DNA from: an uncultured Alcaligenaceae bacterium
Lineage (GTDB): Bacteria > Pseudomonadota > Gammaproteobacteria > Burkholderiales > Burkholderiaceae_B
Direction of reading: 5' to 3'
DNA: 23,115 nucleotides
Assembly: GCA_937952975.1 (NCBI GenBank)
Contig: CALFXX010000133.1
Location: 1 to 23,115, forward strand
Shown here: in pieces, positions 13,851-22,142 of the stretch
Numbering within the stretch: position 1 is the first letter of the stretch
Layout of the letters: every line of letters begins with the position of its first letter
Translations under genes and position numbers: made by a program
Notes under the pieces: model-generated
What the model was told of the DNA's origin: nothing
Seen by the model: the letters and a program-made list of their open reading frames with translations, nothing else
Databases searched by the model: none

Positions 13851-16067
13851 ATGCTGCGCAAAGCAAATGTCGCAATCGCCTTAAGCCTCACTCTTCAAGC
13901 GCTTCCCCAGCAATCCTCTGCACAGGCGAGTTCAGCGCCTAGTGCGACGACGAACAACAACCCTGGCAACGCCGCCCAACTGAGCGATGTCACGGTCAGT
14001 GCCACGCGTACATTGCGCAAAGTCGATGACGTCCCCAGCAGTGTGTCGGTCATTACCGACAAAACAATTCAAAAAGAGGGCGCCCGCAATTTAAAAGAAG
14101 CGTTTCGTACCGAGTTAGACGTCACCGTACCGACCGGCCCAACGCGTTTTGGCGAGAGCGGAGCACCTACTGGTCGTGGAGGTCAAGAGGGCGTCAACAT
14201 CAGAGGGCTTGGCGGAAATCAAGTCTTAATGTTGGTTGACGGTATACGAATCCCCAATGGATTTACGTTTGGTCCGTTCTCTACAGGGCGCGGAGATTTC
14301 TTAGATGTTGATGGGCTCAAAAGTGTCGAGATCTTGCGAGGCCCCGCGTCAACACAATACGGTAGCGACGGACTGGCTGGCGCGGTGACGTTTCAAACGC
14401 TGAATCCTAATGATCTGCTGAAGCAGGGACAAAGTGTAGGCGGCTTTGCTCGCATTGGATACGCCAGTATTGACCAGGCGGGCTCAGGCACTTTGGCGCT
14501 TGCGGGCAAAAATGAAAAGTGGCAAGCGATGGTGTTGGGCAGCTATCGTCAGGGGCACGAAACAAGTAATAAAGGCACCAATGACGACAAAACCACTGAT
14601 CGCACCGTGCCTAATCCCGTCGATTACAACAATCGTTACCTGCTTGGTAAGGTCATCTTGGCGATTGATACCGATCAACAACTCGGGCTCACCGTTGAGT
14701 CTCAACGGCGCAGCCAAAAAACCAATGTGTTCTCAGCCCGTGCGCCGGCACCATTGCGCCCTCGCAGCACCACAGACCTGATTACTCAAGATGCGATCGA
14801 GCGAGATCGCTTGTCGCTTGAACATCGTTATAACAACCTCAACGCAGCCTGGATTCAAAGTGCTGAGACGCGGCTCTACTGGCAAGATGCTAAGGTCAAT
14901 CAATACGCCACCGAGCAACGTAACCGTTCGCCTGAGCGTATTCGCGACAACACCTTTCGTACACAGGTGGTCGGCCTTGCCACTCAGTTTCAAACCAACC
15001 TGACTGGTTGGGTCAACCAGAGACTGTCATACGGATTGGACCTCAGTCAGGCAAACCTGAGCGCGTTGCGCGATGGCACGTTTGCGCCCTACGCAAGCAA
15101 GTTTCCCTCAAAGCCCTTTCCCGATACCACCTACACCTTGGGTGGAGCATTTTTTCAAAGTGAAATTGAGCTTGGTGCTGTGAGCGTCATTCCGGGGGTT
15201 CGTTTCGATCGTTATGCGATTGATCCATCGGCTAAAGGTTACGACAACACGGCCTTGGCAAGTTTGTCAGGTCAGGCTGTGACGCCGCGTATCGGTGCGG
15301 TTTGGCGGCTCGCCTCTGGTTTTTCGCCCTATGCGCAACTTGCTCGTGGTTTTCGCGCACCGACACCCGAGCAGGTGAATAACGGCTTTGCAAACTTGGC
15401 ATCGGGCTACACCAGTATCGGCAATTCAAATCTCAAGCCTGAGTACGCCGACAGCCTCGAGATTGGTTTTAGAGGTCAAACTCACGGCCTGCGTTACTCA
15501 GTCGCCGGTTTTGAAAATCGCTATCAGAACTTCATTAGCCAAGAGGTCATTGGTGGCGGCGGCCGACCTTCAAATCCTACGGTGTATCAATATGTGAATC
15601 TAACAAATGCCAAGATTCAAGGGGTTGTCGCTCAGCTTGAAGTCAAACTCGGGCAAAGATGGACGGTGCAAACAGGTGCTGCGTATTTGAAGGGGGATAG
15701 CCAAGTGGCTGGCATCAGTACTCCTATCAATTCAGTCCAACCTTTCAAGGCATTGCTCGGTTTGCAATACGACGCAGGTGAGTGGGGCGGTCAAGCCACC
15801 GTGCTCTACAGCGCAGCCAAAGATCCTAGTCGAATCACATCCGGTAGAACCTCTCAGTTTGCTTCGCCCGACTACACCGTGCTTGATCTTGGCGTGTACT
15901 GGAAACCGGCTCCCAATCTGACGTTCAACGCCAATATCAACAACGTCTTAGATACTAAATACTGGCGTTGGTCAGATGTGAGCGGTCTAACTGAAAACAG
16001 CCGAATTGCCGATGCGTACACCGCAGCCGGGCGAACCGTGCAAGTTTCTATGCGCTACGACTTCTAA
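13851..16067 (+). CDS. TonB-dependent hemin receptor (BhuR/HmuR type)
   Basis: A 738-residue outer-membrane receptor. It has a signal peptide (about 1-25, ...QQSSAQA), a TonB box near 46-53 (DVTVSATR), and a plug domain about 55-175 including VNIRGLGGNQVLMLVDGIR and VEILRGPAS. A 22-strand-type barrel follows, ending in MRYDF with terminal Phe. The hemin-receptor signature ARGFRAPTPEQVNNGF...NLKPEYADSLE is present. The FRAP box is intact, but NPNL is replaced by NSNL and there is no histidine between the two boxes, where the Yersinia HemR heme-ligand His lies. The gene order with hemP upstream and hmuSTUV-tonB downstream fixes the role as heme import. It would be iron-repressed through the Fur box at 13505-13523. 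Confidence 0.93.
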   Translation: MLRKANVAIALSLTLQALPQQSSAQASSAPSATTNNNPGNAAQLSDVTVSATRTLRKVDDVPSSVSVITDKTIQKEGARNLKEAFRTELDVTVPTGPTRFGESGAPTGRGGQEGVNIRGLGGNQVLMLVDGIRIPNGFTFGPFSTGRGDFLDVDGLKSVEILRGPASTQYGSDGLAGAVTFQTLNPNDLLKQGQSVGGFARIGYASIDQAGSGTLALAGKNEKWQAMVLGSYRQGHETSNKGTNDDKTTDRTVPNPVDYNNRYLLGKVILAIDTDQQLGLTVESQRRSQKTNVFSARAPAPLRPRSTTDLITQDAIERDRLSLEHRYNNLNAAWIQSAETRLYWQDAKVNQYATEQRNRSPERIRDNTFRTQVVGLATQFQTNLTGWVNQRLSYGLDLSQANLSALRDGTFAPYASKFPSKPFPDTTYTLGGAFFQSEIELGAVSVIPGVRFDRYAIDPSAKGYDNTALASLSGQAVTPRIGAVWRLASGFSPYAQLARGFRAPTPEQVNNGFANLASGYTSIGNSNLKPEYADSLEIGFRGQTHGLRYSVAGFENRYQNFISQEVIGGGGRPSNPTVYQYVNLTNAKIQGVVAQLEVKLGQRWTVQTGAAYLKGDSQVAGISTPINSVQPFKALLGLQYDAGEWGGQATVLYSAAKDPSRITSGRTSQFASPDYTVLDLGVYWKPAPNLTFNANINNVLDTKYWRWSDVSGLTENSRIADAYTAAGRTVQVSMRYDF

Positions 16068-16092
16068 AATTTTTTACCTAACGGAGACTTTT

Positions 16093-17253
16093 ATGCACGG
16101 TCCGGTACAAACTATTCCACAAGCGCTTTCTGCTCTAAGGCGCCAAGGCTTCATTCGCCAACGTGACGCGGCCGAACGGCTCCACCTGTCCGAGGGCGAG
16201 TTAATCGCTGCGCATGTCAATGAGCGCAATTTTTTTCAAGAGACCTCGCATGTTTTATCGACCATGCAAGATGACAACACTGAGCAAAGTAAAGGTAGCT
16301 CTAACGAAGATCTTGCGATAAGTAATCTTTGGGCGTTGCGACTGCGCCCTGAGTGGCATTCAATGATTGCGTCGCTTGAACAAGTCGGTGAGGTATTGGC
16401 GTTGACCCGAAACGCTTCATGCGTTCATGAAAAAATTGGGATTTATCGCGGCGCTTCCTTAGCCGATCGTGCGGGCGTTGTGGCCGCTGGCAATATTGAT
16501 TTACGCGCTTTTTATTCTAAATGGGCGCACGGCTTTGCCGTGTTTGAATTAACAGCAAAAGGCCGTCAACGCAGCCTTCAATTTTTTGATATGTCAGGCG
16601 TTGCAATTCATAAAATTTACTTACGCGAAACTAGCAATATTCAAGCCTATCAAGACTTCGTCAAGTATTTTGCACATACAGAACAGCAGCCTGGTCTTTA
16701 CACCGAAAGTATGGCGCCAAGACCGCCCGACCGAGCAGATGAGCAGATCGATATTGATTCGATGCATCAAGCATGGAGTGCATTGCGTGACACCCATGAT
16801 TTTTTTAACTTATTAAAAACGCACGAGGTCACGCGTGTTCAGGCGCTACGACTTGCTCAGCCCAGGTATGTGCAGAAGGTGCATTGTGCTGACATTCTAA
16901 GAGTGTTAACGGGCGCGGCAGCCCGAGAAATTCCGATCATGGTGTTTGTCGGCAATCATGGAATGCTTCAAATTCACTCAGGACCCATTCACCGGGTCTC
17001 TTATTCGCGACCGTGGCTAAATGTGATTGATGCAAATTTCAATCTTCATCTGCGTATTGATCATATCGACAGTGCTTGGATTGTTAAAAAGCCAACCGTT
17101 GATGGCCTCGTCACCTCTTTTGAAGTATTTGACGCACAAGGTGATGCAATCGCCATGATATTTGGTTTGCGTAAGCCCGGGCAGCCAGAACTCTTGGCCT
17201 GGCGTGGTCTGTTAGATGACATTCAAGAGACACAACAAGCCTGCGCAGCTTAG
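16093..17253 (+). CDS. hmuS: Hemin-degrading factor / cytoplasmic heme carrier HmuS (HemS/PhuS family)
   Basis: A 386-residue cytoplasmic protein of duplicated HemS/ChuX-like halves (about 80-200 and 250-375) joined by a helical linker. The segment WSALRDTHDFFNLLKTHEVTR (in two parts, about 228-248) matches the conserved region containing the proximal heme histidine of ShuS/HemS, here H235. GNHGMLQIHSGPIHRV and the first-half RNASCVHEKIGIYRG are also typical. It receives heme from HmuTUV and passes it to, or performs, heme breakdown. It is about 35-40 residues longer than typical HemS (about 345-350), partly from a polar insertion at about 58-76. The start at 16093 has GGAG eight bases upstream. 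The longer frame from 16006 overlaps the receptor gene and was rejected. Confidence 0.9.
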   Translation: MHGPVQTIPQALSALRRQGFIRQRDAAERLHLSEGELIAAHVNERNFFQETSHVLSTMQDDNTEQSKGSSNEDLAISNLWALRLRPEWHSMIASLEQVGEVLALTRNASCVHEKIGIYRGASLADRAGVVAAGNIDLRAFYSKWAHGFAVFELTAKGRQRSLQFFDMSGVAIHKIYLRETSNIQAYQDFVKYFAHTEQQPGLYTESMAPRPPDRADEQIDIDSMHQAWSALRDTHDFFNLLKTHEVTRVQALRLAQPRYVQKVHCADILRVLTGAAAREIPIMVFVGNHGMLQIHSGPIHRVSYSRPWLNVIDANFNLHLRIDHIDSAWIVKKPTVDGLVTSFEVFDAQGDAIAMIFGLRKPGQPELLAWRGLLDDIQETQQACAA

Positions 17254-17257
17254 CAAC

Positions 17258-18166
17258 ATGACATCAATACACCTACAAGCCCCACCGTTACTTTCCCGTC
17301 GTCAGGCGCTAGGATATCTCGCTTGGTGCGCAACTGCTCCGCTTGCGGCCTACCCCTCGATTGCGCAAGCATCAGTCGCTAAACGAGTCGTCTGCGTTGG
17401 TGGTGCTTTGACCGAAATTGTTTTCATGCTTGAGGCAGGTATCAATTTGGTCGGTGTCGATACCACTTCGATCTATCCAGTAAACGCTAAAGGCCTGCCA
17501 AATGTGGGCTATGCACGGCACTTGTCGGTCGAGGGTGTATTGTCGCTGGCCCCGACGCATGTGCTTGCCACCGAAGAAGCAGGCCCTCCTACGGTGCTGA
17601 AGCAAATTGCCGCAGCGGGTATTCGTCTCACGGTGTTGCCTGCTAAACATCGCTACGAGGGGCTGCGTCAGCGTGTAGTCGGTGTGGGTCAGGTGCTAAA
17701 CCGAAGCGAACTCGCGAGGATCGCGCTCGAGCAACTGGACTCGAGTTGGCGTCAAGTGCGGCAGCGGGTTTCCGCGCAAAATAGGTCATCCTCTAGGCGA
17801 CCTGTTCGCGCTCTGTTTGTCTTGGCGCAGTCGCCTGCTCAGATACTCGTCGCAGGGGCTTCCACAGCGGCGCATGCGATGCTGACATATGCCGGAGCGA
17901 CTAATGCGGTACAAGGTCTTAAGGGCTATAAGCCGCTAACACCCGAGGGGCTTATCGAAGCGCAACCCGACTGCCTTGTCGTGACAGAGCAGGGCATGCG
18001 CGCAGTGGGTGGACTCGAGGCAATCTTAAAGTTGCCAGGACTTGCTCAGACACCAGCGGGGCGTGCGCAGTCTGTCGTCGCGATGGATGCGTTGCGTTTG
18101 CTGGGGTTTGGCCCGCGAATGCCTGAGGCTGTGCTTGAACTTCACCAAGCCTTTGACGCTTTATGA
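17258..18166 (+). CDS. hmuT: Periplasmic heme-binding protein HmuT
   Basis: A 302-residue class III periplasmic binding protein. The N-terminus reads LLSRRQALGYLAWCATAPLA (11-30), a twin-arginine-like signal (S-R-R-x-A-L) followed by a moderately hydrophobic stretch. VGYARHLSVEGVLSLAPTHV (about 83-102) is the hallmark heme-pocket block, and Y85 corresponds to the axial tyrosine of ShuT/PhuT. LTPEGLIEAQPDCLVVTEQGM is the matching C-lobe block. It carries heme from the outer-membrane receptor to the HmuUV permease. The ATG at 17258 lies four bases after hmuS; an extension to 17216 would run into hmuS and was not chosen. The hmuU start overlaps its stop (ATGA). Confidence 0.9.
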   Translation: MTSIHLQAPPLLSRRQALGYLAWCATAPLAAYPSIAQASVAKRVVCVGGALTEIVFMLEAGINLVGVDTTSIYPVNAKGLPNVGYARHLSVEGVLSLAPTHVLATEEAGPPTVLKQIAAAGIRLTVLPAKHRYEGLRQRVVGVGQVLNRSELARIALEQLDSSWRQVRQRVSAQNRSSSRRPVRALFVLAQSPAQILVAGASTAAHAMLTYAGATNAVQGLKGYKPLTPEGLIEAQPDCLVVTEQGMRAVGGLEAILKLPGLAQTPAGRAQSVVAMDALRLLGFGPRMPEAVLELHQAFDAL

Positions 18167-19248
18167 GCAGACTGCGCACGGCCTTACGTGCAAAACCAGG
18201 CTGGTGGTTGGTTGCCGTGCTTGTGTTGCTATCTGGATTAGCCGCGCAGATCGGAGCGATGCCGATAGGCGTGGCTGATTGGCTTGCGCTGCCTAAGTTG
18301 TTTGGGTTGTCGGGGTTTGATGACTCAACTCAGGTTCCAGCTGCGGGGTCTCATGTGTTGTTCAATCTTCGACTGCCTCGTGTACTGCTTTCTTTGTTGG
18401 TTGGTGCCAGCCTTGGTCTCAGTGGTGCGCTCACGCAAGGCTTGTTTCGTAACCCACTGGCAGAGCCAGGTTTACTTGGTGTAAGTGCAGGGGCCGCCTG
18501 CGCAGCAGCAATTACCATTGTGCTGCTGGGTGAGGTCACTGCAACAATGGCCGCCTCTGTTCGTATCTGGTTGCTTCCGTTCGCAGCCTTCGTCGGCGCG
18601 CTGACGGTTTGCTTCGTGCTCGATCACATGGCGCGCTGGCTTGCGCCAGGGTCGATTTCTGCGTTGCTTCTAACCGGTATCGCCATGAACGCTTTAGCGG
18701 GGGCCCTGATTGGCCTTTGTACCTACTTGGCTGACGACGAACAGCTGCGAAATTTGTCCTTCTGGACGCTGGGGTCACTGGCTGGAGCACAGTGGCTGTG
18801 GGTAGGCCTGTTTGCCACATTGCTCACTCTGGGATATTTTCGCCTCACTCGTTTAAGGCAATCTTTAAATGCACTTGCCCTAGGAGATGCGGCAGCTCGA
18901 CAGGTTGGTGTTGACATACATAGTTTAAGAAAACAGATCATCGTTTGGGTGGCATTGCTGGCGGGCTTGGCAGTGGCGTTTTGCGGCATGATCAGTTTTG
19001 TTGGATTGATCGCTCCGCATCTGGTTAGGCTTTGGGTTGGTCCGGATCAGCGTCGGATGTTGCCCTTGGCGATGTTGGTGGGCGCAATACTGCTACTGGT
19101 GGCGGATACTTTTGCCCGCTCGATTGCAGTCCCAGCTGAAATTCCTGTTGGAATCTTCACGGCTTTAGTGGGGGGGCCTTTCTTTTTATTACTGGTGCGT
19201 CAGACGCGCGGTCGGATTCGCGGTGAGACTCGCGGTCAGACTCGCTAG
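18163..19248 (+). CDS. hmuU: Heme ABC transporter permease HmuU (FecCD family)
   Basis: A 361-residue inner-membrane permease with about ten helices. FecCD landmarks are LRLPRVLLSLLVGASLGLSG, then GLFRNPLAEPGLLGVSAGA (about 70-112), the mid block LGDAAARQVGV (about 243-253) contacting the ATPase, and FCGMISFVGLIAPHLVRLW (about 274-292). The start overlaps hmuT by four bases (ATGA). The C-terminal tail is unusual: three 12-base repeats encode an RG-x-T/I motif, giving a basic RGRIRGETRGQTR end. It pairs with HmuV. Confidence 0.92.
   Translation: MSRLRTALRAKPGWWLVAVLVLLSGLAAQIGAMPIGVADWLALPKLFGLSGFDDSTQVPAAGSHVLFNLRLPRVLLSLLVGASLGLSGALTQGLFRNPLAEPGLLGVSAGAACAAAITIVLLGEVTATMAASVRIWLLPFAAFVGALTVCFVLDHMARWLAPGSISALLLTGIAMNALAGALIGLCTYLADDEQLRNLSFWTLGSLAGAQWLWVGLFATLLTLGYFRLTRLRQSLNALALGDAAARQVGVDIHSLRKQIIVWVALLAGLAVAFCGMISFVGLIAPHLVRLWVGPDQRRMLPLAMLVGAILLLVADTFARSIAVPAEIPVGIFTALVGGPFFLLLVRQTRGRIRGETRGQTR
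19207..19242 (+). repeat. Three 12-base tandem repeats at the 3' end of hmuU
   Basis: The in-frame units are cgcggtcggatt, cgcggtgagact and cgcggtcagact. They encode RGRI, RGET and RGQT, followed by Arg and the stop. The tail follows the last predicted helix and would be cytoplasmic. Confidence 0.75.
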
Positions 19249-19271
19249 GCGCTAGTGACTTGAGCACTCTT

Positions 19272-20075
19272 ATGTCAACTGGTTTGCTGCAACTTCAAGA
19301 TGTTGTTCTTGGGCACGGCGCACGTAGCCAAGCGCAGCATACGTCTAAGTCCTTTTCCCTAAATGTATCCCCTCGAGAGCGCCTCGCGATCTTAGGGCCA
19401 AGTGGTGCTGGTAAGTCAACACTTTTGCATCTGATGTCCCTAGACTTGCCTCCTGCGATGGGGAGTGTGACATTCAAGGGTAGAGTGAGTGCGGATTGGT
19501 CGGTCGCCGAGCTCAGTCATCATCGAGCTGTCATGCCACAGAACGGTCAAGTTGCCTTTGGTTTAGAAGTGCATCTGGTCATCGCACTTGGACGAGTTGC
19601 TCGAGCACAAGACCCGTGTGTTGCTGCGATTGTTGCCGCTGCTGCCCAACTGGCGTGCGTTGATCACCTGTTGTGGCGTCGCTGTGACACCTTGTCGGGC
19701 GGTGAGCTCGCACGGGTTCATCTGGCGCGTATTTTTGCCCAAATGTGGGATGTTAGAGATAGTCTGATCCTTATTGACGAGCCGCTTGCTGCACTTGATC
19801 TGGGTCTGCAAGTTCGTATTTTGCAGTCTTTAGATACTTTTGCAGCTGAACGGCACCATGCAGTTGTAGCAGTGCTGCACGACGTGAACCACGCTCTAAA
19901 AGCCTTTGATCGACTCGTGTTGGTCAAAGAAGGGCGACTGTTTGCCGACGTGCCTAGTAACGATCAGGCTGTTCTCTTGTTTGAACGCCTCTACGGTTTG
20001 CGCTTAGAGTCGTTGCGAACAGCGGATCGCTCTTTAGTTGTGCTTCCCGCGTCTACTCGGTGTCAATGCCCATGA
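19272..20075 (+). CDS. hmuV: Heme ABC transporter ATP-binding protein HmuV
   Basis: A 267-residue ABC ATPase when started at the ATG at 19272. Motifs: Walker A GPSGAGKST (42-50), Q-loop VMPQNGQVAFGLEV (about 87-100), signature LSGGELARV (141-149), Walker B LILIDEP (165-171), D-loop AALD, switch His H203 in VLHDVNHAL. It energises the HmuU permease. An upstream in-frame TTG at 19260 would add four residues and cannot be excluded. The stop overlaps the tonB start as ATGA. The intergenic gap after hmuU is only 23 bases. Confidence 0.9.
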   Translation: MSTGLLQLQDVVLGHGARSQAQHTSKSFSLNVSPRERLAILGPSGAGKSTLLHLMSLDLPPAMGSVTFKGRVSADWSVAELSHHRAVMPQNGQVAFGLEVHLVIALGRVARAQDPCVAAIVAAAAQLACVDHLLWRRCDTLSGGELARVHLARIFAQMWDVRDSLILIDEPLAALDLGLQVRILQSLDTFAAERHHAVVAVLHDVNHALKAFDRLVLVKEGRLFADVPSNDQAVLLFERLYGLRLESLRTADRSLVVLPASTRCQCP

Positions 20076-20911
20076 GAACAAAACATAATATACCTGCGCC
20101 TTTGACAGTACACGGTATTACTTCGGTCATAGCACACACAGGGCTGGTTCTGTTGATGCTTACATCTTACTGGTTGAGTCAAAAATCTACGGTTGATGGT
20201 GATCCGCGATTCGTTTTGTACAGCCCTGTTGAGTTATTCACTTTTATTGAACGATCAGAGCAGAGCGCAATACAGGTCGTTCAAGGACTACAGGCAACAG
20301 ATTCAATCACCGCTAGTCAAACGAGCATCAGCAAAGAAATTGCAGGCACTGCTCAAGCGGCAGAAATAAAAGAGGCGATAAATGCAACAGCATTAATAGA
20401 ACCAACGGAAGCGAAAGAAAAAATCGAAGCGAAAGATACGACTGTAGCGAAAGATACGATGGTAGCGAACGAGATAACAGAGCCCACAACACTTACAAAA
20501 GCAACCAAACAAAGAATAGCAACGGAAGTTGCAACCTCCTTAGCCAAAAAAATTGCTGCCTCAAGCTCTGAACCGATGGCAATATCGAACGACAAAATGA
20601 AACAGTCAGCCCTCTTGCCCGCATCAATGACTCAACAGACAGCACGCCCTGATCATGCGCACAACCCTAAGCCGGATTATCCGGTCGCGCTGCGCGATCG
20701 AGGGTTGTCGGGCGTTGTGTGGCTCAGAGTCTGGGTTGATGCTAACGGACGCCCAAAAGAGATCGAGCTTGCGAAAGGCAGCGGCTATCGATTGTTTGAT
20801 GAGTCTGCTTTGCGTGCGGTGCAGCAATGGCGCTTCATTCCTGCTAAGAACGACCACCAAAGTTTGGCCAGTTGGGTTGAATTTGCCGTGCGCTTCGTGA
20901 TCAACGGCTAA
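20072..20911 (+). CDS. tonB: TonB family energy-transducing protein dedicated to the heme operon
   Basis: A 279-residue inner-membrane-anchored protein that couples proton motive force to the hemin receptor. The N-terminal helix (about 15-37) contains SVIAH, i.e. S18-x3-H22, the S-x3-H arrangement that E. coli TonB needs to work with ExbB/ExbD. A long polar periplasmic linker (about 40-195) follows. The C-terminal TonB domain (about 200-279) has YPVALRDRGLSGVVWLRVWV, DESALRAVQQWRF and a final strand. The linker is rich in Ala, Thr, Glu and Lys and has unusually few prolines for TonB; an 18-base tandem repeat lies in it. I chose the ATG at 20072 because it overlaps the hmuV stop as ATGA, as elsewhere in this operon; ATG 20066 and GTG 20060 are alternatives. 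No exbB/exbD are present in the window. Confidence 0.88.
   Translation: MRTKHNIPAPLTVHGITSVIAHTGLVLLMLTSYWLSQKSTVDGDPRFVLYSPVELFTFIERSEQSAIQVVQGLQATDSITASQTSISKEIAGTAQAAEIKEAINATALIEPTEAKEKIEAKDTTVAKDTMVANEITEPTTLTKATKQRIATEVATSLAKKIAASSSEPMAISNDKMKQSALLPASMTQQTARPDHAHNPKPDYPVALRDRGLSGVVWLRVWVDANGRPKEIELAKGSGYRLFDESALRAVQQWRFIPAKNDHQSLASWVEFAVRFVING
20408..20479 (+). repeat. Four 18-base degenerate tandem repeats in the tonB linker
   Basis: The in-frame units start at 20408, 20426, 20444 and 20462 and encode EAKEKI, EAKDTT, VAKDTM and VANEIT. Units two and three differ at only two or three bases (core agcgaaagatacga). Shared phase and decreasing identity outwards suggest expansion by slippage. 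Confidence 0.75.
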
Positions 20912-20936
20912 GCAATTTTCGGTGCAATTGGCTAGC
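20907..20936 (+). terminator. Imperfect hairpin at the end of the heme operon (weak terminator candidate)
   Basis: gctaagcaatt (20907-20917) and aattggctagc (20926-20936) pair at 9 of 11 positions around an 8-base loop, overlapping the tonB stop. There is no T-tract after it (aacagttaaaaatc), so termination by this element alone is doubtful. Confidence 0.3.
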
Positions 20937-21128
20937 AACAGTTAAAAATCTTCAGGTGTGCCGTGTTAGAACCAACGACTTAGACATAGACAGTCACCTG
21001 AGGCTAAGCTATGCTCAATTGCATGTGCATCCACAGGTACCGCCTGACACGCGCAAAGACAAAGAGCAAAAAAAGTGCAGCGAGCATGAATCGCTGAAAA
21101 AAACGAGACAAATCTCTGGAGAACAAAC

Positions 21129-22100
21129 ATGTTGAACCGGCTGTGTATCCACGTGTGTATGACAGTGAGTGCATTGTTTTTCACACCAATTTGGGCGCAG
21201 GGCACGACTTATCCAACAAAGCCCATCACGCTAATTGTTCCTTATGCGCCGGGCGGCAGCACTGACATTACCGCGCGTTTAATTGCAGAGCATCTTTCAA
21301 AGCGCTTAGGCCAACAAGTAGTGGCTGAAAATCGTGCTGGCGCCGGAGGAAATATTGGTGCGAATGTCGTGGCACAGGCTGTTCCTGATGGCTATACGCT
21401 TTTGATGGCCCCTAGTAGTTTGGTTGCCAATATCTCACTGTACAAGTCACTGCCGTATGATTTTCGCAAAGACTTAGAACCAATATCACGTATTGCAATG
21501 ATTCCAAATGTTTTGGTCATTGGAGCAGATTCTAAGATTAATACGTTTGCCGAATTTATCGCCGCGGCTAAAGCGGCGAAGCCGCCATTGAACTATGGGT
21601 CGGCGGGCAGCGGGTCAAGTCAGCACCTGGCAGGCGCTTTATTTGCTAATACGATCAAAATTGAAATGGGCCACATACCCTATAAAGGTGGTGCACCGGC
21701 CTTGGTGGACTTAATGGGTGGGCGGTTAGATGCTGTGTTTGCCCCTCTTGTTGAGGTACTTCCTTACATTCAGGGTAAAAAACTTAAGGCTTTAGCGGTG
21801 ACAACCCCTATGCGATCGCCTGCTCTACCAGATGTACCGACGGTAGCTGAGACATTTCCAGGTTTTGACATCACGCTTTGGAACAGCATCATGACGCGCA
21901 GTGGCACGCCACCGGAAATTATCGCAAAATTACATCAGGCAATTCAAGAAGTGTTGGCACAGCCCGATGTACTCCAAACATTGCGTACGCAAGGCTCGAA
22001 CCCTTCCGGAAACACCCCGTCCGACTTTAAAGCGTTGATCGCTCAGGAAGTTCCCAAGTGGGCTGAGGTTATCAAAGTGTCTGGAGCTGAAACGCAATAG
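21129..22100 (+). CDS. Bug/TctC-family periplasmic solute-binding receptor
   Basis: A 323-residue exported receptor. The signal peptide is about 1-24 (...FFTPIWAQG). The Bug family landmarks follow: YPTKPITLIVPYAPGGSTD (about 28-46), VAENRAGAGGNIGANVV (about 65-81), PDGYTLLMA and GHIPYKGGAPALVDLMGGR (about 182-200). These receptors bind small carboxylates or amides through backbone contacts, so the ligand cannot be read from sequence. No tctA/tctB membrane genes are adjacent, which is usual for the expanded Bug receptors of Alcaligenaceae. GGAG before the ATG supports the start. The 217-base upstream gap holds only the weak hairpin at its 5' end and an A-rich stretch near 21069-21107; no confident promoter was found. 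Confidence 0.9.
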   Translation: MLNRLCIHVCMTVSALFFTPIWAQGTTYPTKPITLIVPYAPGGSTDITARLIAEHLSKRLGQQVVAENRAGAGGNIGANVVAQAVPDGYTLLMAPSSLVANISLYKSLPYDFRKDLEPISRIAMIPNVLVIGADSKINTFAEFIAAAKAAKPPLNYGSAGSGSSQHLAGALFANTIKIEMGHIPYKGGAPALVDLMGGRLDAVFAPLVEVLPYIQGKKLKALAVTTPMRSPALPDVPTVAETFPGFDITLWNSIMTRSGTPPEIIAKLHQAIQEVLAQPDVLQTLRTQGSNPSGNTPSDFKALIAQEVPKWAEVIKVSGAETQ

Positions 22101-22142
22101 CGATTTTTTATCGCGCATATTGGTTGTGCTGACTTGTTTGCG

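Noticed and set aside
22101..22142. T-rich stretch after the Bug gene as a bidirectional terminator
   Set aside because: cgattttttatcg has no adequate GC-rich stem, so it is not a convincing intrinsic terminator.
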